Counted from the first letter of the stretch, positions 45,977 through 60,676 are shown. The stretch is 64,000 nucleotides of DNA from Paracoccus sp. DMF-8 (GCF_029309835.1 NZ_JARJHL010000014.1:124001-188000), one strand, 5' to 3'. Made by a program: numbers and translations. The notes: a model not told the origin generated them from the letters alone.

Positions 45977-48466
45977 ATGAACACCCATGTAAAAGCCCTG
46001 GTCGTCGGTGGCGGCGCGGTTGGCTGCGGCATTGCCCTGCACCTTGCCCGCGCGGGTTGGGACACGCTGCTGGTCGAACGCGACGAGCTGACGGCAGGTT
46101 CGACCTGGCACGCGGCGGGTCTGCTGCCGCTGTTCAACATGGGTTACGCGACCAGCCACATCCACGATTATTCCGTCAAGCTCTATGCCGGGCTGGAGGC
46201 TGAAACCGGGCTGAACGCCGGGTTCACCCGCTGCGGCAACCTGCGCATGGCGCAGACCGATGCGCGGATGGACGAATACAGGCTGTATTCATCCATCGCG
46301 GAAACGGTGAATGTCGAACATGAATTCCTGACGCCTGCGCAGATCAAGGAACGCTGGCCGCTGGTCAATATCGACGGGCTGAAAGGCGCGCTGTTCCACC
46401 CGACCGATGGCTATATCAACCCCGCCGACGTGACGCAGGCCATGGCCAAGGGCGCGCGCATGGCGGGCGCGAAAATCGAACGCAAGATTCAGGTCAACGG
46501 TTACAAATGGACCGGATCGGAATGGATCGTCACCTGCGAAAAGATGGTGGAAAAGGGCGGCAACCTGGTCGGCTCGGGCGAATTGTTCGACATCCATGCC
46601 GAACATGTCGTGACCGCGACCGGCAACCACGCACAGCGCACCGCGCGGCTTCTGGGCATCAAGATCCCCGCGATTCCGGTCGAACACCAGTTCATCGTCA
46701 CCGAACCCGACCCGGCGCTGCTGAAATGGCGTGCCGATGGCAACCCCGAACACCCCGTCCTGCGCGATGCCGATGCGAAATGGTATGTCCGCGAGGAACG
46801 CGGCGGCTGGATCCTTGGCCCCTATGAGGCGGGGGCGCCTGCGCGGTTCCTGTATGACGTGCCCGAAACCTTCCGCGCCGATCTGTTCCCGCTGGATCTG
46901 GAACGGATCGAGGAAGAATACATGTCGATGATCCACCGGCTGCCCAGTTCGGAAACCGTGGGTCTGAAAGACGACTTCAACGGCCCGATCTGCTACACGC
47001 CGGACGGCAACCCGCTGGTCGGCCCGGCGCCCGGCCTGCGCAACATGTGGCTGGCCGAGGGTTTCAGCTTTGGCATCACCGCCGCCGGTGGCGTCGGCCA
47101 TTACCTTGCCCAGATGATGGTCGAGGGCGAGGCCGAGATCGACATGGCAGCCCTTGATCCGCGCCGCTACGGCCGCTGGATGACCACCGAATATGCCAGG
47201 CAGAAAAACGAAGAATGCTATGAGCATGTCTTTATCCTGCACCACCCGGACGAAGAGCGCGAAGCCGCCCGCCCGCTGCGCACCGCCCCCGCCTATGATC
47301 GCCAGATCGCGGCGGGCGCCCAGATGGGGCAGGTCAACGGGTGGGAGCGTCCGAACTATTACGCCCCCGCCGGTTTCGACGACCACGCCAGCCGCAGCTT
47401 TCGCCGGGGCGGCTGGTGGGAATATGCCAGGGCCGAGGCCGAGGCGCTGCGCAGCACCGCCGGTCTGATCGACGCATCGGCATTCACCAAGCATCGCGTG
47501 TCCGGCCCCGGCGCGACGGCTTTCCTGGACTGGTTCACGACGAACAAGCTGCCCAAGGTCGGCCGCATCAACCTGACCTATGCGCTGACCTCTACCGGGA
47601 CGACCCGCACCGAATATACCATCGTGCGGCTGGCCGAAGATGATTACTATGTCATCTCGGCCGGGGCATGGACGGATTACGACGGCGATTATCTGGTCAA
47701 ATCGGCCGAGGACAAGGCGCCCGAATTCGGCGCGATCACCGTGCAGGACATCACCACGCAATGGGGCGTCTATGCCATCGCGGGCCCGAACAGCCGCGCC
47801 ATTCTAGCCGAACTGATCCGCGACGCGAATCCCGAAACCGCGCTGTCGAACAAGCGTTTCCCCTGGCTGTCGATGCGCAATATCGAACTGGGCATGTGCC
47901 CGGTCCGCGCCATCCGCGTCGCCTATACCGGCGAATTGGGTTGGGAATTGCACTATCCCATCGAATTCGGCCGCTATCTGTGGGACCAACTGGTTGCGGC
48001 GGGCGAAAAGCACGGGCTGAAACTGGTCGGCGCGCGGGCGCAGAACTGGCTGCGTCAGGAAAAATCCTATCGCGCCTTCGGCACCGAACTGGGCCGCGAT
48101 GCAACCCCGCTGGAGGCCGCGCTGGACCGCTTTGTCGATCTGGGCAAGGAGTTCAACGGCAAGCAGGCGATGCTGGACAAGGGGATCCGGTCGCTCTGCG
48201 TGACGCTGCTGATCGACGGTCCCGCCGATGCCGATCCCTGGGGCCGCGAGGGGATTTTCCACGCGGGCGAACGGATCGGGCGCCTGACCTCGGGCGGGTA
48301 TTCGGTGGGCTTTGGCAAGCAGATCGGCATGGGCTATGTCCGCCCCGATCTGGCGGAACCCGGCACAAAGCTGAAGGTCCGGATGCTGGGCGATCTGTAT
48401 GATGCCGAGGTGACGGTCGACAGCCCCTATGACCCCGAGAACGCGCGCATCCGCATCGACGGTTGA
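45977..48466 (+). CDS. Dimethylglycine/sarcosine dehydrogenase-like FAD and GcvT-domain enzyme
   Basis: An 829-residue two-part enzyme predicted to oxidise an N-methylated amine such as dimethylglycine or sarcosine and pass the one-carbon unit to tetrahydrofolate. The N-terminal half is a DAO-type FAD domain with GGGAVGCGIALHLARAGW (residues 10-27), the covalent-flavin-type histidine region STWHAAGLL, and a closing EGFSFGITAAGGVG. The C-terminal half (about 430-829) is a GcvT aminomethyltransferase fold with FTKHRVSGPGA, AYTGELGWELHYP and RQEKSYRAFGTELG. GGAG precedes the ATG by about 8 bases. It stands alone between a terminator and a convergent lipoprotein, so substrate cannot be read from context. 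Confidence 0.88.
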   Translation: MNTHVKALVVGGGAVGCGIALHLARAGWDTLLVERDELTAGSTWHAAGLLPLFNMGYATSHIHDYSVKLYAGLEAETGLNAGFTRCGNLRMAQTDARMDEYRLYSSIAETVNVEHEFLTPAQIKERWPLVNIDGLKGALFHPTDGYINPADVTQAMAKGARMAGAKIERKIQVNGYKWTGSEWIVTCEKMVEKGGNLVGSGELFDIHAEHVVTATGNHAQRTARLLGIKIPAIPVEHQFIVTEPDPALLKWRADGNPEHPVLRDADAKWYVREERGGWILGPYEAGAPARFLYDVPETFRADLFPLDLERIEEEYMSMIHRLPSSETVGLKDDFNGPICYTPDGNPLVGPAPGLRNMWLAEGFSFGITAAGGVGHYLAQMMVEGEAEIDMAALDPRRYGRWMTTEYARQKNEECYEHVFILHHPDEEREAARPLRTAPAYDRQIAAGAQMGQVNGWERPNYYAPAGFDDHASRSFRRGGWWEYARAEAEALRSTAGLIDASAFTKHRVSGPGATAFLDWFTTNKLPKVGRINLTYALTSTGTTRTEYTIVRLAEDDYYVISAGAWTDYDGDYLVKSAEDKAPEFGAITVQDITTQWGVYAIAGPNSRAILAELIRDANPETALSNKRFPWLSMRNIELGMCPVRAIRVAYTGELGWELHYPIEFGRYLWDQLVAAGEKHGLKLVGARAQNWLRQEKSYRAFGTELGRDATPLEAALDRFVDLGKEFNGKQAMLDKGIRSLCVTLLIDGPADADPWGREGIFHAGERIGRLTSGGYSVGFGKQIGMGYVRPDLAEPGTKLKVRMLGDLYDAEVTVDSPYDPENARIRIDG

Positions 48467-48497
48467 ACCGCCGCGGTTTGGGTATTTTCATGATGAA

Positions 48498-48523
48498 GAA
48501 AGGGGCCTTTTCGGGGCCCTTTT
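48498..48523. terminator. Possible bidirectional terminator hairpin
   Basis: AAAGGGGCC and GGGGCCCTTTT (48498 to 48523) can pair around TTTTC with one mismatch. The pairing lies 30 bases past the flavoprotein stop and 25 past the convergent lipoprotein stop, so a shared terminator is plausible, though the stem is imperfect. Confidence 0.45.
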
Positions 48524-48547
48524 GCGATCTGGAAAGGTTTTCGTGGT

Positions 48548-49063
48548 TTATTCCTGAAAGACCTCGATCGAAGGCAGGTCGGTCAGGCTGACGCCGATCA
48601 GTTGCAGCGCGGGCAGGGAAACCTGGCTGCCGCCGCTGGCCGGGCCGGCAAGGGGGACGAGTTCGACCCGCGCCGATCTGCCGTTGGCGGGGTTGCGGAT
48701 GCGGCCCTTGCCGGGGTCGGTGACAAGGGGCGTCTTGATCCAGAAACCGGGCTGGGTCGGGTCGCCAAGCGAGGCGATGGTATTGCCGAGTTTGCGTTCG
48801 CCGGTCGCGGTCGGTTTCGCCGCCTCGCTGCGCTGTTCGGGGGTGGTGGTATTGAATTCCTCGGCGGTGCGGGCGGTCGGGCGTGGGGTCGGCGCGGTGC
48901 GGGCGGGCGCGACCGTTGCGGCGACGGTTGTGGCGGCCTGGGTTGCGGCTTTGGTCGTCGCCTGGGACTGGTTGGGGGTGTTTGCGGTTGTCGTGGCGGT
49001 CTGGCAACCGGCCAGAGCCAGGAAGGGAAGGGTGATCAGGAAATGCCTGGTGGAAAATGTCAT
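48548..49063 (-). CDS. Lipoprotein with Ala/Thr-rich linker
   Basis: A 171-residue envelope protein with a lipoprotein signal ending LALAGC (cysteine about residue 20). A linker of about 60 residues follows, dominated by Ala, Thr and Pro. The compact C-terminal domain begins RKLGNTIASLGDPTQPGFWI and contains GKGRIRNPANGRSARVEL, LPALQLIGVSLTDLPSIEVF. Rhodobacterales relatives exist from memory under unhelpful names. The domain is likely tethered to the inner leaflet of the outer membrane; function is unknown. Divergent from moaA. Confidence 0.75.
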   Translation of the reverse strand: MTFSTRHFLITLPFLALAGCQTATTTANTPNQSQATTKAATQAATTVAATVAPARTAPTPRPTARTAEEFNTTTPEQRSEAAKPTATGERKLGNTIASLGDPTQPGFWIKTPLVTDPGKGRIRNPANGRSARVELVPLAGPASGGSQVSLPALQLIGVSLTDLPSIEVFQE

Positions 49064-49179
49064 GCGGGCCTCGTCTCGCTGCTTGGGGAAGGCTAGCCTT
49101 ACCGGCTTTGGCTGTCCACCGGCGGCAATCGGGATGATGCGCAGGCTGCTTGTCTGTCGGGCTGTGCGGCACTATGTTG

Positions 49180-50187
49180 ATGGCTATGGAAAACGCGCCC
49201 ATCATAGACGGTTTCAATCGACCGATCACCTACCTGCGGGTATCGGTGACGGATCGCTGCGATTTCCGCTGCACCTATTGCATGGCCGAGCATATGCAAT
49301 TCCTGCCCAAGGCGGATCTGCTGACGCTGGAGGAGCTGGACCGTTTGTGTTCGGCCTTTGTCGGTCTGGGGGTGCGCAAGCTGCGCGTGACCGGGGGCGA
49401 GCCTCTGGTGCGGCGCAATATCATGAGCTTTTTCCGGGCGATGTCGCGTCATCTGGGGCAGGGGCTGGATGAGCTGACCCTGACCACCAACGGCAGTCAG
49501 CTTGCGCGTTTCGCGGAGGAACTGGCCGAAATCGGCGTGCGGCGGGTGAATGTGTCGCTGGATACGCTGGATGCGGATAAATTCGCGGCCGTGACCCGGT
49601 GGGGGCGTCTGCCTCAGGTTCTGGGGGGGATTGCTGCGGCCAAGGCTGCGGGGTTGCGCGTCAAGATCAACACCGTCGCGCTGAAGGGGTTCAACGAGGA
49701 TGAGCTGTTCCGGCTGGTCGATTGGTGCGCCGAAAACGACCACGACATGACCTTTATCGAGGTCATGCCCATGGGCGAGATCGAGGGCGAGGATCGTCTG
49801 GACCAGTATTGGCCGCTGTCGGATCTGCGTCGCCGTTTGCAGGAACGGGTCGAACTGACGCCCCTGACCGAGCGGACGGGCGGGCCTGCGCGCTATTTCC
49901 GCATTGAGGAAACCGGGCAAAAGCTGGGCTTTATCACGCCCCTGACCCATAATTTCTGCGAAAGCTGCAACCGCGTGCGGCTGACCTGCACGGGCGAGCT
50001 GTTCATGTGTCTGGGGCAGGAGGACCGGGCCGATCTGCGCGCGGCGCTGCGGGCCTCGGATGACGATGCCATCGTGGCCGATGCGATCCGCGCGGCGATT
50101 GCCCGCAAGCCCAAGGGCCATGATTTCGATTACTCGCGCGGGATCGGCGGGCAGATGACCCGCCATATGAGCCATACGGGCGGCTGA
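49180..50187 (+). CDS. moaA: GTP 3',8-cyclase (molybdenum cofactor synthesis, radical SAM)
   Basis: First step of molybdenum cofactor synthesis, converting GTP to 3',8-cyclo-7,8-dihydro-GTP. About 335 residues. The radical SAM cluster motif is CDFRCTYC, the substrate cluster [18 protein letters not shown] lies near the C-terminus, and the protein ends in the essential Gly-Gly tail (SHTGG). [10 protein letters not shown] and [11 protein letters not shown] are also typical. Three closely spaced ATGs (49174, 49180, 49186) have no clear ribosome site, so the start is uncertain by a few codons. It touches the convergent GFA gene with no gap. Confidence 0.95.
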   Translation: MAMENAPIIDGFNRPITYLRVSVTDRCDFRCTYCMAEHMQFLPKADLLTLEELDRLCSAFVGLGVRKLRVTGGEPLVRRNIMSFFRAMSRHLGQGLDELTLTTNGSQLARFAEELAEIGVRRVNVSLDTLDADKFAAVTRWGRLPQVLGGIAAAKAAGLRVKINTVALKGFNEDELFRLVDWCAENDHDMTFIEVMPMGEIEGEDRLDQYWPLSDLRRRLQERVELTPLTERTGGPARYFRIEETGQKLGFITPLTHNFCESCNRVRLTCTGELFMCLGQEDRADLRAALRASDDDAIVADAIRAAIARKPKGHDFDYSRGIGGQMTRHMSHTGG

Positions 50188-50541
50188 TCAGAACGAGGCG
50201 CCGTCGATATGGCGGCTTTTCAGGGCGCGCGGATCGACGCCGTCCAGACAGTTCACATTGACCGCGACCATCTGCGTCCCGTCAGGCCCCGTGCCCGTCG
50301 CATAGGATTCGATGCCGCAGGTCGGGCAAAAGCGGTGATGCACGGCCATCTTGTTGAACAGATATTCCGTCACCGGCCCGTCGCGGGTCAGCAGGAACCG
50401 GTCTTGCGGCACGAAGGCCAGCACGATGCCGGTCCTTTTGCAGCGTGAACAGTTGCAGGTGAAGGTCGTGTCCAGATCGGCATCGACCTGATAGGTGATG
50501 GCGCCGCATTGGCATCCGCCGGTGTAATGTTGCGTGGCCAT
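50188..50541 (-). CDS. GFA-family (glutathione-dependent formaldehyde-activating-like) zinc protein
   Basis: A 117-residue protein of the GFA/Mss4-like fold. Three cysteine groups that form its zinc sites are present: GGCQCGAITY near the N-terminus, CNCSRCKRTG, and RFCPTCGIES. Gfa of P. denitrificans was once thought to speed the reaction of formaldehyde with glutathione, but most members, like this one, have unknown function. GGGGGAA lies 6 bases before the ATG at 50541. The promoter should lie in the 175-base gap shared with uvrA, next to the SOS box. Confidence 0.87.
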   Translation of the reverse strand: MATQHYTGGCQCGAITYQVDADLDTTFTCNCSRCKRTGIVLAFVPQDRFLLTRDGPVTEYLFNKMAVHHRFCPTCGIESYATGTGPDGTQMVAVNVNCLDGVDPRALKSRHIDGASF

Positions 50542-50596
50542 TTCGTTCCCCCTGTGATCTGCGCGGCGTTGCTGCGCCGCCATGTCATCGGCATTT

Positions 50597-50611
50597 GTTC
50601 GCGTTATGTTC
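50597..50611 (+). promoter_or_regulatory. Alphaproteobacterial LexA (SOS) box before uvrA
   Basis: GTTC-N7-GTTC, exactly the direct-repeat LexA site known for Rhodobacter and other alphaproteobacteria, with the half-sites at 50597-50600 and 50608-50611. It lies about 105 bases before the uvrA start, in the divergent gap with the GFA gene. SOS control of uvrA is expected from other bacteria. The GFA gene could also be affected. Confidence 0.85.
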
Positions 50612-50716
50612 CAAGTTAACGGTTGCGTTTTCGTGTTCTCTGCCTATGTGATGCGCTTGGCAGGGACTCGGCAAGTCCGGTCTGTCGGAATCTCGGGCCG
50701 GGATCGAAAGGCGACG

Positions 50717-53599
50717 ATGGAACAGAAGTTCATCGAGGTGCGCGGCGCGCGCGAGCATAATCTCAAGAACGTGGATATGGATATTCCGCGCGACAGGCTG
50801 GTGGTGATTACCGGCCTGTCGGGATCGGGTAAATCCAGTCTGGCCTTTGACACGATCTATGCCGAGGGGCAGCGGCGCTATGTCGAAAGCCTGTCGGCCT
50901 ATGCGCGGCAGTTCCTGGACATGGCGGGCAAGCCCGACGTCGACCGCATCAGCGGGCTGTCCCCCGCAATTTCGATCGAGCAGAAAACCACGTCGAAAAA
51001 CCCGCGCTCGACCGTCGGGACGGTGACGGAAATCTATGACTATCTGCGTCTGCTGTTCGCGCGGTCCGGCACGCCCTATAGCCCCGCGACCGGCCTGCCG
51101 ATCGAGGCGCAGCAGGTTCAGGACATGGTCGACCGCGTGATGGAACTGCCCGAGGGCACGCGCGCCTATCTGCTGGCCCCCATCGTGCGCGACCGCAAGG
51201 GCGAATATAAAAAGGAATTCCTTGAACTGCGCAAACAGGGCTTCCAGCGCGTCAAGGTGAATGGCGCCTTTCACGAGTTGGATGAGCCGCCTGTTCTGGA
51301 CAAGAAATTCCGCCACAATATCGACGTGGTCGTGGACCGCATCGTCGTGCGCGATGGCATGCAGACCCGGCTGGCCGACAGTTTCCGCACCGCGCTGGAT
51401 CTGGCCGATGGCATCGCGGTTCTGGAAACCGCGGGGGGCGGGGCAGGAGACGAAAATGGCTCGGGTGATCCCGAACGCATCACCTTTTCCGAGAATTTCG
51501 CCTGCCCGGTGTCGGGCTTCACCATTCCCGAAATCGAGCCGCGGCTGTTTTCCTTCAACGCGCCCTTTGGTGCCTGTCCGGTCTGCGACGGCTCAGGGGT
51601 CGAACTGTTCTTTGACGACCGTCTGGTCGTGCCCGACAGCAGCCTGTCGGTCGCGCAGGGTGCGCTGGCCCCTTGGGCCAAGTCGAAATCGGCCTATCTG
51701 ACCCAGACCATCAACGCGCTGGCGAAACATTACGGTTTCGACAAGAAAACCGCGTGGAAGGACCTGCCGGAACCGATTCAAAAGCTGTTCCTCTATGGTT
51801 CGGGGGCCGAGGAAATCCCGTTTCGCTTTGACGACGCGGGCCGGATCTATGAAATCACCCGCACCTTTGAAGGTATCATTCCGAATATGGAACGGCGCCT
51901 GCGCGAAACCGACAGTGCCTGGGTCCGCGAGGAATTCGAGCGTTATCAGAACAACCGCCCCTGCGGCGCCTGCCACGGCTACCGCCTGAAACCCGAGGCG
52001 CTGGCCGTCAGGATCGCCGGCGATCACATCGGTCAGGTGGTCGAAAAATCCATCCGCGAGGCGCTGGACTGGATCATCGCCGCGCCCGATCAGCTGACCC
52101 GGCAAAAGGCCGAAATCGCCGGGCCGATCGTCAAGGAAATCCGGGAAAGGCTTGGGTTTCTTGTGAATGTCGGGCTGGATTATCTGACGCTGTCGCGCGC
52201 GGCGGGCACCTTGTCGGGCGGCGAAAGTCAGCGGATCCGGCTGGCCAGCCAGATCGGTTCGGGGCTGACAGGGGTGTTGTATGTGCTGGACGAGCCATCC
52301 ATCGGCCTGCATCAGCGCGACAATGACCGGCTGCTGCAAACCCTGATGAACCTGCGCGATCAGGGCAATTCGGTGCTGGTGGTCGAACATGACGAAGACG
52401 CGATCCGCCATGCCGATTACGTTTTCGACATCGGGCCGGGGGCCGGGGTGCATGGCGGGCAGGTCATTGCACAGGGCACGCCCGCCGAAATCGCCGCCGA
52501 TCCGGCCAGCCTGACCGGGCAATATCTGTCCGGCGCGCGGGAAATTCCGGTATCCGCGACGCGGCGCAAGGGGAACGGCAAGAAGGTCGTGGTGGTCGGC
52601 GCGACCGGCAACAACCTGAAAGACGTCACGGCGGAATTCCCCTTGGGCAAATTCGTCTGCGTGTCCGGGGTGTCGGGCGGCGGCAAATCGACCCTGACGA
52701 TTGAAACCCTGTTCAAGACCGCCAGCATGCGGCTGAACGGCGCGAAACAGACCCCCGCGCCCTGCGAAACCATCAAGGGGCTGGAACATCTGGACAAGGT
52801 CATCGACATCGACCAGCGCCCCATCGGGCGCACGCCGCGGTCGAACCCGGCGACCTATACCGGCGCCTTTACCCCGATCCGCGACTGGTTCGCGGGCCTG
52901 CCCGAATCCAAGGCGCGCGGCTACAAACCCGGCCGTTTCAGCTTCAACGTCAAGGGCGGCAGGTGCGAGGCCTGTCAGGGCGACGGCGTCATCAAGATCG
53001 AGATGCATTTCCTGCCCGACGTCTATGTCGAATGCGAAACCTGCAAGGGCAAGCGCTACAACCGCGAAACGCTGGAGGTCGTGTTCAAGGGCAAATCCAT
53101 CGCCGATGTGCTGGACATGACGGTCGAGGATGCGCAGGAATTTTTCCGCGCCGTGCCCTCGATCCGCGAGAAAATGGATGCGCTGATGGAGGTCGGCCTT
53201 GGCTATATCAAGGTCGGGCAACAGGCGACGACGCTGTCGGGCGGCGAGGCGCAGCGGGTCAAGCTGGCCAAGGAACTCAGCCGCCGGGCGACCGGCCGGA
53301 CCCTGTATATCCCGGATGAACCCACCACCGGCCTGCATTTCGAAGATGTCCGCAAGCTGTTGGAAGTGCTGCATTCCCTTGTCGATCAGGGCAATACGGT
53401 TGTGGTGATCGAACATAATCTGGACGTCATCAAGACCGCCGACTGGATCATCGACATCGGCCCCGAAGGCGGTGACGGCGGCGGGCGCATCGTCGCGACC
53501 GGCACCCCCGAAGATGTCGCCGCCACGCCCGAAAGCCACACCGGCCATTATCTCGGCCCGCTGCTGGCCCGCGCCCGCAAGACCGAAGCCGCCGAATGA
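50717..53599 (+). CDS. uvrA: Excinuclease ABC subunit A
   Basis: Damage-recognition ATPase of nucleotide excision repair; 960 residues. Two ABC modules are complete: Walker [13 protein letters not shown] (about residues 31-42) and [12 protein letters not shown] (about 648-659), signatures [12 protein letters not shown] and [12 protein letters not shown], and three zinc-finger cysteine groups (CPVC, CGAC, CEAC/CETC). The second Walker B reads [11 protein letters not shown] where the family normally has LYILDEP, a Leu to Pro change at residue 866 that could be an error or affect ATPase function. The ATG at 50717 has GAAAGG upstream. An SOS box lies in the leader. Its stop overlaps the DUF4260 start. 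Confidence 0.96.
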   Translation: MEQKFIEVRGAREHNLKNVDMDIPRDRLVVITGLSGSGKSSLAFDTIYAEGQRRYVESLSAYARQFLDMAGKPDVDRISGLSPAISIEQKTTSKNPRSTVGTVTEIYDYLRLLFARSGTPYSPATGLPIEAQQVQDMVDRVMELPEGTRAYLLAPIVRDRKGEYKKEFLELRKQGFQRVKVNGAFHELDEPPVLDKKFRHNIDVVVDRIVVRDGMQTRLADSFRTALDLADGIAVLETAGGGAGDENGSGDPERITFSENFACPVSGFTIPEIEPRLFSFNAPFGACPVCDGSGVELFFDDRLVVPDSSLSVAQGALAPWAKSKSAYLTQTINALAKHYGFDKKTAWKDLPEPIQKLFLYGSGAEEIPFRFDDAGRIYEITRTFEGIIPNMERRLRETDSAWVREEFERYQNNRPCGACHGYRLKPEALAVRIAGDHIGQVVEKSIREALDWIIAAPDQLTRQKAEIAGPIVKEIRERLGFLVNVGLDYLTLSRAAGTLSGGESQRIRLASQIGSGLTGVLYVLDEPSIGLHQRDNDRLLQTLMNLRDQGNSVLVVEHDEDAIRHADYVFDIGPGAGVHGGQVIAQGTPAEIAADPASLTGQYLSGAREIPVSATRRKGNGKKVVVVGATGNNLKDVTAEFPLGKFVCVSGVSGGGKSTLTIETLFKTASMRLNGAKQTPAPCETIKGLEHLDKVIDIDQRPIGRTPRSNPATYTGAFTPIRDWFAGLPESKARGYKPGRFSFNVKGGRCEACQGDGVIKIEMHFLPDVYVECETCKGKRYNRETLEVVFKGKSIADVLDMTVEDAQEFFRAVPSIREKMDALMEVGLGYIKVGQQATTLSGGEAQRVKLAKELSRRATGRTLYIPDEPTTGLHFEDVRKLLEVLHSLVDQGNTVVVIEHNLDVIKTADWIIDIGPEGGDGGGRIVATGTPEDVAATPESHTGHYLGPLLARARKTEAAE

Positions 53600-53970
53600 C
53601 CGCCATCGCCTGGCAAAAGGCCGAGGGCGCGGGCATCGCGCTTGGCGGGCTGGTCATCGCGGCGATGGTTCCCGCCGAACTGGGCTGGCTGGGCTGGGTC
53701 ATCGCGCTGCTGGCCCCGGATCTGGGCATGGCGGGCTATCTGGCCGGGCCGCGCATCGGCGCCGCGAGCTATAATCTGGCGCATCTTTACGCCTTGCCCT
53801 TTTTGCTGATGATCGCGGGGGTGGGGCTGGGCCTGCCTGTGCTGATCGCGGTCGGCGGGCTGTGGCTGGCGCATATCGGCATCGACCGGGCGCTTGGCCT
53901 GGGCCTGAAGGCCGCGACGGGATTCGGCGATACGCATCTGGGTCGCATCGGCCACGATGGGGGCGCCTGA
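53596..53970 (+). CDS. DUF4260 family membrane protein
   Basis: A 124-residue membrane protein of the DUF4260 family, with about four hydrophobic helices and the conserved end [27 protein letters not shown]. Function is unknown. Its ATG overlaps the uvrA stop (ATGA), so it is translated from the uvrA message and would be SOS-induced with it; that link is inference from the overlap. A 249-base gap follows before nuoA. Confidence 0.82.
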   Translation: MTAIAWQKAEGAGIALGGLVIAAMVPAELGWLGWVIALLAPDLGMAGYLAGPRIGAASYNLAHLYALPFLLMIAGVGLGLPVLIAVGGLWLAHIGIDRALGLGLKAATGFGDTHLGRIGHDGGA

Positions 53971-54128
53971 ACCGGGCGGGGAATCGCATGCGCTGCATGC
54001 CCGCATGGCCTGATTTCATCAATGCAGGGACGGGCTGCGTTCAATCGGAATTAACCTTTGCGTTTTAACTGTCGCATGGTTCAGTGAACATGGCTGGAAT
54101 GACGACGGAAAATACCTGCGCCCGTTGA

Positions 54129-54146
54129 CCCTGCCCGCAGGCAGGG
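54129..54146 (+). promoter_or_regulatory. Hairpin in the nuo operon leader
   Basis: A perfect 7-bp stem CCCTGCC/GGCAGGG (54129-54135 with 54140-54146) around CGCA, about 75 bases before the nuoA start. The upstream stretch 54050-54110 is AT-richer (TTAACCTTTGCGTTTTAAC) and is the likely promoter area. There is no T-tract, so the hairpin is not a terminator; it could stabilise the transcript or bind a regulator. Confidence 0.35.
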
Positions 54147-54150
54147 CTAA

Positions 54151-55109
<959 letters not shown>

Positions 55110-55112
55110 GCC

Positions 55113-55733
55113 ATGACAAGCGTCGACACTGAATTGCTGGAGAGCATGGCCGAACGCATCGCGCTGGCGCGCGAGAACGAAGTGCTTTCGACCGAGATCG
55201 CCTTTGGCGAGTTGAACGTGACCAGCACGCTTTCGGGTGCGGTCAATCTGATCGAATACCTGCGCAGCGACCCGAACCTGATGTTCTCGACCCTGATCGA
55301 CATCACGGCGGTCGACCATCCCGAACGCGCGGCGCGTTTCGATGTGGTCTATCACCTGCTGTCGATGCGCCGGAACCAGCGGATCCGCGTCCGGCTGGCC
55401 GTCCGCGAGGATGAAATCGTGCCTTCGCTGGTCGATGTCTTCCCCGGTGCGAACTGGTATGAGCGCGAGATCTTCGATCTGTTCGGCATCCTGTTTTCGG
55501 GCCATCCCGACCTCCGCCGGATCGTGACCGATTACGGTTTCCGCGGCCATCCGCTGCGCAAGGATTTCCCGACCACCGGCTATGTCGAGGTGCGCTGGAA
55601 CGACGTTGAAAAGCGCGTCGTCTACGAACCCGTCCGTCTGGTTCAGGAATACCGCCAATTCGATTTTCTGTCGCCCTGGGAAGGGGCGAAATATGTGCTG
55701 CCCGGTGATGAAAAGGCTCCGGAGAGCAAGTGA
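55113..55733 (+). CDS. nuoC: NADH-quinone oxidoreductase subunit C (Nqo5)
   Basis: Peripheral-arm 30-kDa subunit, which has no cofactor; 206 residues. The family signature [21 protein letters not shown] (about residues 118-138) is intact, followed by [15 protein letters not shown]. It begins 3 bases after nuoB. A truncated sulfotransferase gene follows instead of nuoD directly, which differs from the usual nuoC-nuoD arrangement. Confidence 0.96.
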   Translation: MTSVDTELLESMAERIALARENEVLSTEIAFGELNVTSTLSGAVNLIEYLRSDPNLMFSTLIDITAVDHPERAARFDVVYHLLSMRRNQRIRVRLAVREDEIVPSLVDVFPGANWYEREIFDLFGILFSGHPDLRRIVTDYGFRGHPLRKDFPTTGYVEVRWNDVEKRVVYEPVRLVQEYRQFDFLSPWEGAKYVLPGDEKAPESK

Positions 55734-55761
55734 TGTGCAGTCGTGTCAGGGTGTCGGTTGA

Positions 55762-57455
<1,694 letters not shown>

Positions 57456-57456
<1 letters not shown>

Positions 57457-57572
57457 TGCCCGACCGTTTCGCCATGCTCGTCCCAATCACGACCCCGACC
57501 TTGTTGGCAGGGGCGCTTGCCGCCCGCAATGAATCGGGATCGCCGATCCTTTTGACGGAGAATTGTCGCTGA
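57456..57572 (+). CDS. 38-residue small ORF coupled between nuoD and nuoE
   Basis: Starts with ATG overlapping the nuoD stop (TGATG at 57454-57458) and ends with TGA overlapping the nuoE start (TGATG at 57570-57574). It therefore fills the nuoD-nuoE gap exactly and is coupled on both sides. The peptide ([19 protein letters not shown] and on to LLTENCR) has a mildly hydrophobic middle and no motif I recognise. It may be a real accessory peptide or only a coupling leader that keeps ribosomes running into nuoE. Confidence 0.5.
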
Positions 57573-58345
57573 TGTTGCGCCGCCTTTCCCCCATCCAGCC
57601 CGAGTCCTTCGAGTTCACCCCGGCGAACCTCGAATGGGCCCAAGCCCAGATGACGAAATACCCGGAAGGCCGCCAGCAATCGGCGATCATCCCGGTCCTG
57701 TGGCGCGCCCAGGAACAGGAAGGCTGGCTGAGCCGTCCCGCCATCGAATATTGCGCGAACCTGTTGGGCATGGCCTATATGCGGGCCCTTGAGGTGGCGA
57801 CATTCTATTTCATGTTCCAGCTATATCCGGTTGGTTCGATTGCGAATATCCAGATTTGTGGCACCACCACCTGCATGATCTGCGGGGCCGAGGACCTGAT
57901 TCGCGTCTGCCGCGAAAAAATCGCGCCGACGCCGCATACCCTGTCCGCTGACGGCAAGTTTTCCTGGGAAGAGGTCGAATGCCTTGGGGCCTGCACCAAT
58001 GCGCCGATGGCCCAGATCGGCAAGGATTTCTACGAAGATCTGACCGCCGAGAAACTGGCCGCCCTGATTGATCAGATGTCGTCGGGCGCGGTTCCCGTGC
58101 CGGGCCCGCAAAACGGCCGCTTTTCGTCCGAGGCGCTTGGCGGGCCGACCGCTCTGGCCGGGTTGCAGGGCAGCGGAACGCAATACAACGGCTCGGTCCA
58201 GCGTGCCGTCGATCTGGGCGAAACGCTCAAGCGGATCGACGGGACCGAGGTGCCGATCCTGACGCCGTGGCTGAAAGACCGGGCCGCGCAGGGAAATCAC
58301 GCCGAGGCTTCGTCTTCGGCATCAAATGATGGTAACAAGGGCTGA
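57572..58345 (+). CDS. nuoE: NADH-quinone oxidoreductase subunit E (Nqo2)
   Basis: 24-kDa subunit holding the [2Fe-2S] cluster N1a next to the FMN subunit; 257 residues including a C-terminal extension of about 70 residues typical of Paracoccus. Ligands are in CGTTTC (CX4C) and CLGAC (CX3C). Start at the ATG 57572 with GGAG nine bases upstream; it matches the P. denitrificans N-terminus [10 protein letters not shown]. The tail ends in a Ser/Ala/Asn/Gly-rich stretch. Confidence 0.96.
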   Translation: MLRRLSPIQPESFEFTPANLEWAQAQMTKYPEGRQQSAIIPVLWRAQEQEGWLSRPAIEYCANLLGMAYMRALEVATFYFMFQLYPVGSIANIQICGTTTCMICGAEDLIRVCREKIAPTPHTLSADGKFSWEEVECLGACTNAPMAQIGKDFYEDLTAEKLAALIDQMSSGAVPVPGPQNGRFSSEALGGPTALAGLQGSGTQYNGSVQRAVDLGETLKRIDGTEVPILTPWLKDRAAQGNHAEASSSASNDGNKG

Positions 58346-58378
58346 CGGCGCCGCGAACCGCCGGGAGTGACAGGCCAG

Positions 58379-58962
58379 ATGCAACAGGCTGAATGCACGC
58401 GGAACTGCTGGATCACCGGGGCCATTGCCGGCCTCGCGGTGATGCTGTTCGTCTCGGGCATTGGCGAGACGGACTGGCTTGGCGGGATTTTCCTGGGGGC
58501 GCTGACCTGTGTGCTGCTGGGCGGCTTGCTGGTGCTGCTGGTCGCGCAAGGGCAACCCCGGCCCTACGATCACGGGTTGCGCCCCAGCCGACCCGCGCCG
58601 GCGATGGCGGCTCAAGCGGGTGTGACAGTGGCCAAGGCTGTCGTGTCGCCGGATGCCGCGACCACCGATGCGCCCGAAACCGATACGACCCCGCAGCCCG
58701 AGGCCGAACCTGCGGCGCCGCGTGTGGAAAAGGCGGAAAAACAGGACCTCAAGCGGATCAACGGCATCGGACCCAAGATCGAGGAATTGCTGAACGATCT
58801 GGGCATCACCCGTTTCGAACAGATCGCAGGGTGGGGCGCCGAGGACGAACAGAAGATCGCGGCCAGCCTTGGACGGTTTGGCGGACGGATCGCGTCGGAC
58901 AACTGGATTGCCCAGGCCCGCGATCTGATGGCGTCGGACGAAATAACTGCGGGGGGGCGGCA

Positions 58963-58966
<4 letters not shown>
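58379..58966 (+). CDS. Membrane-anchored helix-hairpin-helix protein of the nuo operon
   Basis: A 195-residue protein with two N-terminal transmembrane helices (about residues 12-50) and a low-complexity Ala/Pro/Thr/Glu linker. The C-terminal helix-hairpin-helix-like domain is LKRINGIGPKIEELLNDLG with FEQIAGW and GRIASDNWI. It corresponds to the unidentified reading frame that follows nqo2 in Paracoccus. The domain is common in Rhodobacterales proteins that are not DNA-binding and may be a protein-docking module for complex I. The stop overlaps the next gene by ATGA. Confidence 0.8.
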
Positions 58967-60499
<1,533 letters not shown>

Positions 60500-60676
60500 T
60501 CGGCAATGGCGCAGCATCCCGCATGTGACATGACAAAGGGCAGGGGGCCGGCGGCCTCTGCCGCGTCATGCGCTGGCGGGATCTTGGGCCGGTTCACGAC
60601 CGGGTCACCCCAAGGTGTCGGGTCGCGGGCGCCCGCGCATGGTAAAACACCCCTTCACCCGAAGGAGGCAACAGCC

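Noticed and set aside
45977..48466. DMSP demethylase (DmdA)
   Set aside because: DmdA is a single GcvT-type domain of about 370 residues; this protein has an added FAD oxidase domain, fitting dimethylglycine/sarcosine dehydrogenases.
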